Assembly: GCF_904848185.1 (NCBI RefSeq)
Contig: NC_051055.1
Location: forward strand, 9,942,521-10,006,520
Length of the DNA: 64,000 bases
Origin: Acanthopagrus latus
Taxonomy: Eukaryota; Chordata; Actinopteri; Spariformes; Sparidae
Direction: 5' to 3'
The notes beneath the pieces are model-generated. The model worked only from the letters and a program-made list of their open reading frames with translations. It was not told the origin of the DNA and searched no databases. The position numbers and the translations under genes were made by a program. This document shows positions 58,643 to 64,000 of the stretch, piece by piece (position 1 is the stretch's first letter; each line of letters begins with the position of its first letter).

Positions 58643-61435
58643 ATCTTTAAAATCATACCATTTAAGTTGTGAGTGAACGACTTGCTGCTTTTTTCATGGC
58701 AGTGTCCCTTAACCAAACTCCAACAATTATGCACGGTCTTGCACATTTCAATTTTTTTCAGAAAGTTCTTGACCATTGAAATTGTTGGTGTTTATTCTAG
58801 GTCCAAGTGTAACCCCCCCCCCTCTTCTCCCATTGATCAGCCAAAAGTGTCACACTGTTGCTAGGCAGCAATAATGGACATGAAGAGGGGAAGTGTCACC
58901 AAGTGCATTAAGGCAGACTGACACACACACATGAACTGGCCTTAGAGGCTATTAAAACACATTTTCACACCTATTTTTATGGTTTTAACTGAAGCAGCTG
59001 AATATTTCTATTTTCCATGCACAGCAAAGTATTCAAATTGGTAAATCCTCCACATTTAGAGCAACATAACTAGGTTTGGGTCCAACCAGATCTCTCTTAG
59101 GTGGCTCCATCTTTCCTATTCTACTGCTGTCCCATTTTCAATCTGCTTCAGTTAATCAGAAAGGCCAAGCAGTGTCATTTGTCAGTAGAACAGACATTTA
59201 ATGCTGGAAAACCAGGGCAAGTGCTGTCTTTAGAGAAACTGAAAAGAGACCAAAAGCCAATGAGTGAGACAAATTGATCAAAAGTGCACAGGCAACAGAG
59301 GGAAGGAGACTTCAAAAGAGGGGAAAGAGTTGTGAATATACAATGGGTAATGGTGAGAACCAAGTATAAAGGAGAGGAAAGGAAATATGAGAGTATCATT
59401 GTTATACTGTGTGTGTGCACATTGTTTCTCTCCTTTGGTGACCTTGTGTCATTGAAACAAACAGCAGAACACAAAATGTCTGCTATACTTGAAGAAAGAT
59501 ACCACAAATTAGCAAACAAGAGGAAAAATCATCCAAATAAGACCATATTACAAATGCAAGAAATCTGATCTTATGTTGAATTCCACTTGCATCGATGTGG
59601 TTACAGTGTCAGTGAGACCAAACATCCATTTGTGCTTAATGAATCCAGATTAAAGTAGATCCAAGATGATCTAATATTATTCATCCTCGAGAGAGTGTTG
59701 GCGAGTGAGAAGAGATAATTTACCTTAATCTGGCTGTTCCTTTAGTCTATTTAAAGTGCTCCCACAATGCATTTCAGCAGATTGACAGCCTGCCCTGCAT
59801 GCTCCCACTGAGAGACACACACACATAGACACACAGCCGTGCACACACACACGCACAGATTAGGAGATTACAGGAGTCTAAAATGACAACCAACCAGTTT
59901 CAAGGACAATCCCCATTGCCCTTGCTTAGACTACCTTCACCTGTCACCACACACGTTAGCTACTGTTCAGGCTAGCACCTGGTCAATGTGACTGAGTTAC
60001 CATATCTGTTCACCTGTTTGAGTATGTATTTGGATACATGTTGTAAACAGAAATCTATAATAAATGAGTCCATATATTAATTCAGGATTACATTTTAGAT
60101 TCTAAAACATCTCTTTAACCATAATCTTAATCATAGAATGTTCAGACACAGCTTAATTTAAATCCTATATTTGCATATCAGCCACCTATTCTACAAACTA
60201 AATCTTAAAGGCAGATTCAGGTAGTTGCACCAAAAACACAAGTCACATGTCTTGGTTTAGATTTTGTGTGTATCCTTTCCAGCATAAACAGAAAGTCAGA
60301 AAATGGGCAGGAGAAGTTGGAGGAGAGGACAGAGGAGGTGTGGAGGGAAATAACGGGCAGTTTAGTGTATAATATGGAAAGGAGAGGAGGGCAGAGCGAG
60401 GAGGAGGCCACATAGTTGAGTCAAGGCCAGGCTTTCTCTCTTTATAGTCAGTAGACAAGTCTCTGTTTGTTGCATACCTACTTCTTTCTCCTTCCCTTCT
60501 TTTCCCATTGTTTTCTAAACATGTCCTTGCTTGCATAATATAACAGCTCCCTGCTCCTGCAGCAGATCCACCTCAAGTATGCACTTTTACAGCCTGTATT
60601 TCTCTGTCGCTCACAACAAACAGAAACACACCCTTGCACAGCTGCTGTTGACTTCAACCCAGCTCATCTTGGCATACTAACTATCTGAGCACACTGTCGC
60701 ACTGTACCACGTTGGTGTTGTTTCACTCTTTAGTGCTAATGCGTCACAGCACCTGTTTACTTTGCGGTGAGGCTACTGCCACCAGTGTCCTCGTTATTTA
60801 ATCATTGCTACACAGACGTAACAGCGGACACCACAATACAATGAGAACATTCAGAAGATGTTAAAATGGTTTCCACAGAACATTTTCAAATGCGTACTTT
60901 CTCATGAGGAGCTACATGAAAGCAGGGGCTCTCCTGCGAGCATGAGAGAGCAGATGGTAACCGTGTGACAGTCAGTGTGCATGTAACAGGGTGATGAAGA
61001 GCTGGCAAATAAAGAAAACATGAATTGCGATGACAAGCACAGATACATACAGATTTTTCTAGTGGTTTTTGTAGCCTGAAAAACAGTAAAATGGCAGACT
61101 GGACATGGTCACATTTAAATAACGCACACAGTCATTGTGCTGTGTAATGCCAACAACTTAACAAACCTGATTAAAGCTACCTTCTGCTGCCTGGCCAACA
61201 GTTTGTCTCTGTCCAAGCACCCGTGTGTACCTGTACTTCCTGCTATCGAACCTACCATTGTACATTATGTTTAAACTCAATGGAAGACAACAGAGGGCAT
61301 TTTCTGGCTTATTGTTATACAGTGATTTCTGACATTGTTAAGAAGAAAGGCATTTTACTTTCCTTTTCTAACGTGATTGGTTTATCTGTTTTTTCTTTTT
61401 TTTTCATCAGATAACTCCCCCAAACCGCAGCAACC

Positions 61436-61464
61436 ATGTCAGATCTCTGTGTTGGAATCAATGG
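61436..61464 (+). CDS. gapdhs: gapdhs coding exon 1 (residues 1-9 and part of 10)
   Basis: GAPDH converts glyceraldehyde-3-phosphate, NAD+ and phosphate to 1,3-bisphosphoglycerate in cytosolic glycolysis. The ATG (61436, A at -3) begins MSDLCVGIN, the start of teleost gapdhs (also called gapdh-2). The long Pro-rich N-terminal extension of mammalian sperm GAPDHS is absent. The acceptor is TTTCATCAG before 61411, and the donor GG|GTGAGT splits Gly10. Ubiquitous gapdh is the alternative, but the N-terminus (SDLCVGINGFGRIGRLVLRA) and residues such as DPFIDLKYM favour gapdhs. Confidence 0.88.
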
Positions 61465-61871
61465 GTGAGTTTGAAACACACACATATTTTATCATTAGGA
61501 TGGTTCTGACTAACTAATTAGGATATGATGTCAGTGTAGCACATTTTTGGGGCATATTTTTAATTCAATTTCAGTTTCTGGTGGTAAGTATTTTTTTATA
61601 ATGAAGGGAGGGCCATTGCAAAGTGTGCAGCTTCCATAGCTGTAATTAGACCTTAATAGCAGTGGAGCTGCAGTTGTATATGAGTGGATATTTATGCTGT
61701 TGTGGATTAATAGGCAGGTCTTCTATATGGTAATAATCCACTGCAAGTTTTGTTGAAGTCTGTTATGACATGATGTTTAAGTCTGAGGCTTTGTTAGAAG
61801 ATTCATGTAAGGTCCCAGGAATGGTTTGACATCCTGAGGAAGTTTCCCACCATTTTCCCAAAACAACTATT

Positions 61872-61874
<3 letters not shown>

Positions 61875-61928
<54 letters not shown>

Positions 61929-61954
61929 TCTCTGTCTCTCTCTCTCTCTCTCTG
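61875..61954 (+). repeat. gapdhs: (TC)n tract forming the 3' splice region of gapdhs intron 2
   Basis: About 80 bp of nearly pure TC repeats with two TGTC interruptions, ending 13 bp before the acceptor CACAG at 61963-61967. It serves as, or greatly extends, the polypyrimidine tract for the next exon. Confidence 0.9.
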
Positions 61955-61967
61955 TCTACACTCACAG

Positions 61968-62064
61968 CTTCGGTCGTATTGGCCGTCTGGTCTTGAGGGC
62001 TTGCCTTCAGAAGGGCATCAAGGTTGTGGCCATCAATGATCCCTTCATTGACTTGAAGTACATG
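61968..62064 (+). CDS. gapdhs: gapdhs coding exon 2 (residues 10-42): NAD-binding Rossmann start
   Basis: Reads GFGRIGRLVLRACLQKG, completing the dinucleotide-binding loop GINGFGRIGR (residues 7-16), then VVAINDPFIDLKYM. Asp34 is the conserved residue that contacts the NAD adenosine ribose. The donor is ATG|GTGAGA, phase 0. Combined length 29+97 = 126 coding bases (42 codons). Confidence 0.9.
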
Positions 62065-62519
62065 GTGAGAAGACTTGCATGTGCATACTTGCTTACAAAT
62101 GATTAACAGTTTATTTAGATTTTAGTGGAGCGCTTATTGCAAGAGAACATGCAAAAAAGGAATAAAAACAAGATTTAAGTCTTTGATGTGCATTGTTGAA
62201 AATGGCTTGTCTGCAGAGTAACAAAAAACTAAAACTAACACATAGCTGACATTATTTTTGAAATTATTTAGTTGGTAATTATTGGTCATTCAGTCATAAT
62301 TCTTTAGTAACATGTCAGGTGCTATGGCAGATCACTACCAGTGACTCCCAGAATTGCATAGATTGTTCAGACTTTTGTGTTTGTGTGTGATAGTGCGTAA
62401 TGTATGAAATAGGAAAATATTGTGTTCGAATAGTTTTATTGTTGTGACGAAGCTACCAGAACCACCTGCCCCGTCAATACGCTGCCTTTATGACCTCATT
62501 ATTTCATCTTACCTCCTAG

Positions 62520-62626
62520 GTCTACATGTTCAAGTATGACTCCACCCATGGCCGTTACCATGGTGAGGTCAGTGAAGAAGATGGCAAGCTCATGGTCGAC
62601 GGCAACGCCATCGCTGTCTACCAGTG
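62520..62626 (+). CDS. gapdhs: gapdhs coding exon 3 (residues 43-77 and part of 78)
   Basis: Acceptor CCTCCTAG, then VYMFKYDSTHGRYHGEVS, DGKLMVDGNAIAVYQ and a Cys codon split at the donor TG|GTAAGT. YDSTHG is the standard GAPDH block, and the spacing matches the family with no insertion or deletion. Confidence 0.9.
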
Positions 62627-63351
62627 GTAAGTGGTGACAACGTTCAGTGGTTAGGAGCTACAGATATCAGAGGTGTTGATGTTGTCTGGTGGTCACAAGC
62701 TTAAGTGAGGCTTAAAAGAGAGCAGCTGATTAATGAAGTGTGACTTCAGTTCAATTTTTCATTGTATCAGAGAGGTCTCTGATAAAAAAGCAGACAGCTA
62801 AGTGTTCACTTGGAATCATTCCATACTTTATTTTTGATTGAAGTTGAGGTCGTATGGGAGTTCCAGGCAATGGAATGAGACTGTCTGCTGCCTGGGGCCT
62901 CTGCTTCATGGATATCCCTCCACTCCATTGTACCGAATGTTGTTTTAGTCCATTGAGTAACAGGCCTCATCTCTGCAAAATGCAGCACGACCAAAGAGAA
63001 GGGTTAGGGCACGATTACATTCCTGTTCTTCTTTGAGCAGACCCAGTGGAGTCTGTTTTTAGGATCTTATTTTTGTAGGCTTATCAACCTTTACATCTCA
63101 AGTATTAATTGATAAAATATCCTCTGCTCTTCACTAGTATGACACTATCCACACTGATTTAGAAAGGACAGGATTTACCATTCAGACAAGATTTCCCCCT
63201 GCCCCCCTCCTGCCATATCTATCTTGCTCTGTATCTCTGTTTGTTTTTGTTGTTTCTACTTTTGCTGTATGTTGGTGTTACTTGGTCTTTACTTAACAGT
63301 AGCGATAATCCATTTCATCGTTGACTGACTCTGTTCTTTCTCTGACTCTAG

Positions 63352-63442
63352 CATGAAGCCAGCAGAGATCCCCTGGGGCGATGCTGGAGCCAAGTACGTT
63401 GTTGAGTCCACTGGAGTCTTCCTCAGTGTGGAAAAGGCCAAC
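63352..63442 (+). CDS. gapdhs: gapdhs coding exon 4 (residues 78-108)
   Basis: Completes the split Cys, then MKPAEIPWGDAGAKYVVEST and GVFLSVEKAN. The GAPDH signature AEIPWGDAGA and the ESTGVF block are intact. The donor AAC|GTATGT ends in phase 0. Confidence 0.9.
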
Positions 63443-63536
63443 GTATGTACACACATACACACATGTAGAAACAGATTCACAGACTGCCAGGTGGTTGGTT
63501 TCTAACCTGTGCCCTCTTTTTCTCGGCCAATCACAG

Positions 63537-63655
63537 GCTCACATCCAGGGTGGAGCACAGCGTGTGGTTGTGTCCGCCCCCTCACCCGATGCTCCAATGT
63601 TTGTCATGGGAGTTAATGAGGAGAAATATGACCCTGCCACCATGAAGATCGTCAG
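63537..63655 (+). CDS. gapdhs: gapdhs coding exon 5 (residues 109-147 and part of 148)
   Basis: Reads AHIQGGAQRVVVSAPSPDAP, then MFVMGVNEEKYDPATMKIV, ending with the split Ser148 (AG|GTAACA). SAPSPDAPMFVMGVN is a typical teleost gapdhs block. Intron 5 before it is only 94 nt (63443-63536). Confidence 0.9.
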
Positions 63656-63819
63656 GTAACATCACTTTGGTCTTGGTCATTTACGCTTTACATTTTGAAT
63701 CCTTACAAACTTGTTCTTTGATGTTGGCAGAGCGATAACATTATGTACTTACTGTATGTATGAGAGGAGAACTGAATCTAGTAGTCTGGTAGTTAATGAG
63801 TTTGTGTTTCTGTTGATAG

Positions 63820-63901
63820 CAATGCCTCCTGCACCACCAACTGCCTGGCCCCCCTGGCCAAAGTCATCCATGATAACTTTGGCATTGAGGAGGCTCTCAT
63901 G
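63820..63901 (+). CDS. gapdhs: gapdhs coding exon 6 (residues 148-175): catalytic cysteine; gene continues beyond window
   Basis: Reads SNASCTTNCLAPLAKVIHDN then FGIEEALM. Cys152 in SNASCTTN is the active-site nucleophile and falls at the canonical GAPDH position, confirming that no codon is gained or lost upstream. The donor ATG|GTAAGT is at 63901/63902. About 160 residues of the catalytic domain remain to the right of the window, so the gene is cut by the window edge rather than truncated. Confidence 0.9.
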
Positions 63902-64000
63902 GTAAGTTGCAGTCAATCTGAACACAAGCGTCATTTTGACTGTAGTAAACAATATCGAAAGGGCTTTTTCACAGATGGCTTTAGCTTCCCATGCCAATGC

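Larger units (their letters stand above)
52089..61410 (+). other. gapdhs: proposed gapdhs intron 1, about 9.3 kb
   Basis: No coding exon is recognised in it. It starts CpG-rich (to about 53.3 kb), then becomes AT-rich. It contains a GC-balanced, non-repetitive block at about 53740-53950, several CCAAT-containing patches (around 55890, 57085 and 57260), a Tc1-type remnant (57857-58445), a degenerate TGTATTCTGT repeat (58608-58642) and short CA repeats near 59815. Long first introns commonly hold regulatory sequence, but none is demonstrated here. Confidence 0.5.

Noticed and set aside
1..64000. CRISPR arrays, operons, phage or toxin-type systems
   Set aside because: All tandem arrays are micro- or minisatellites without unique spacers, genes have spliceosomal introns, and nothing prokaryotic is present.

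Overview
The window looks like genomic DNA from a ray-finned fish, probably a percomorph or other acanthomorph. Both recognisable genes are intron-bearing vertebrate genes closest to teleost proteins. The intergenic DNA is AT-rich and full of microsatellites, TA-flanked Tc1-type remnants and short dispersed repeats familiar from teleost genomes. Identification is by reading alone; no database was searched. No prokaryotic, viral, CRISPR or operon-like system is present.

Layout. Bases 1-252 hold an open frame running in from the left edge that may be the last coding exon of an unidentified upstream gene. Bases 253-4600 are intergenic and include a 15-bp-unit minisatellite. The first firm gene is scleraxis (scx, + strand), a tendon/ligament bHLH transcription factor. 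It has a TATA-like promoter near 4604 and coding exons at 5211-5605, 6015-6231 and 17748-17783 (stop 17784-17786), giving 216 codons. Its second intron is about 11.5 kb and only 12 codons lie beyond it. Poly(A) signals are at 18460 and 18548.

From about 18.6 to 51.9 kb I see no convincing gene. This stretch carries several dispersed repeat families present in two or more copies, a palindromic Tc1-like fold-back element, a tRNA-like SINE head and many simple repeats. Near its right end are two CTCF-like motifs in divergent orientation (49392 and 50269) and a 95-nt all-purine tract.

The second firm gene starts at about 52.0 kb: a GAPDH-family glycolytic enzyme, most like teleost gapdhs (+ strand). 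It has a CRE-containing TATA promoter, a proposed non-coding first exon, a 9.3-kb first intron with a Tc1 remnant, and coding exons at 61436-61464, 61968-62064, 62520-62626, 63352-63442, 63537-63655 and 63820-63901. These encode residues 1-175, including the nucleotide-binding loop and catalytic Cys152. The gene runs off the right edge.

The two genes are not functionally linked as far as the sequence shows: one is a developmental regulator with a large non-coding surround, the other a metabolic enzyme with a compact CpG/CRE-type promoter. The most interesting leads are regulatory and structural: the intron architecture of scx, the inverted RUNX-motif pair in its intron, the divergent CTCF-like pair, the CRE palindrome, the gapdhs acceptor embedded in a long (TC)n tract, and the fold-back transposon. 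I found no convincing new protein system.
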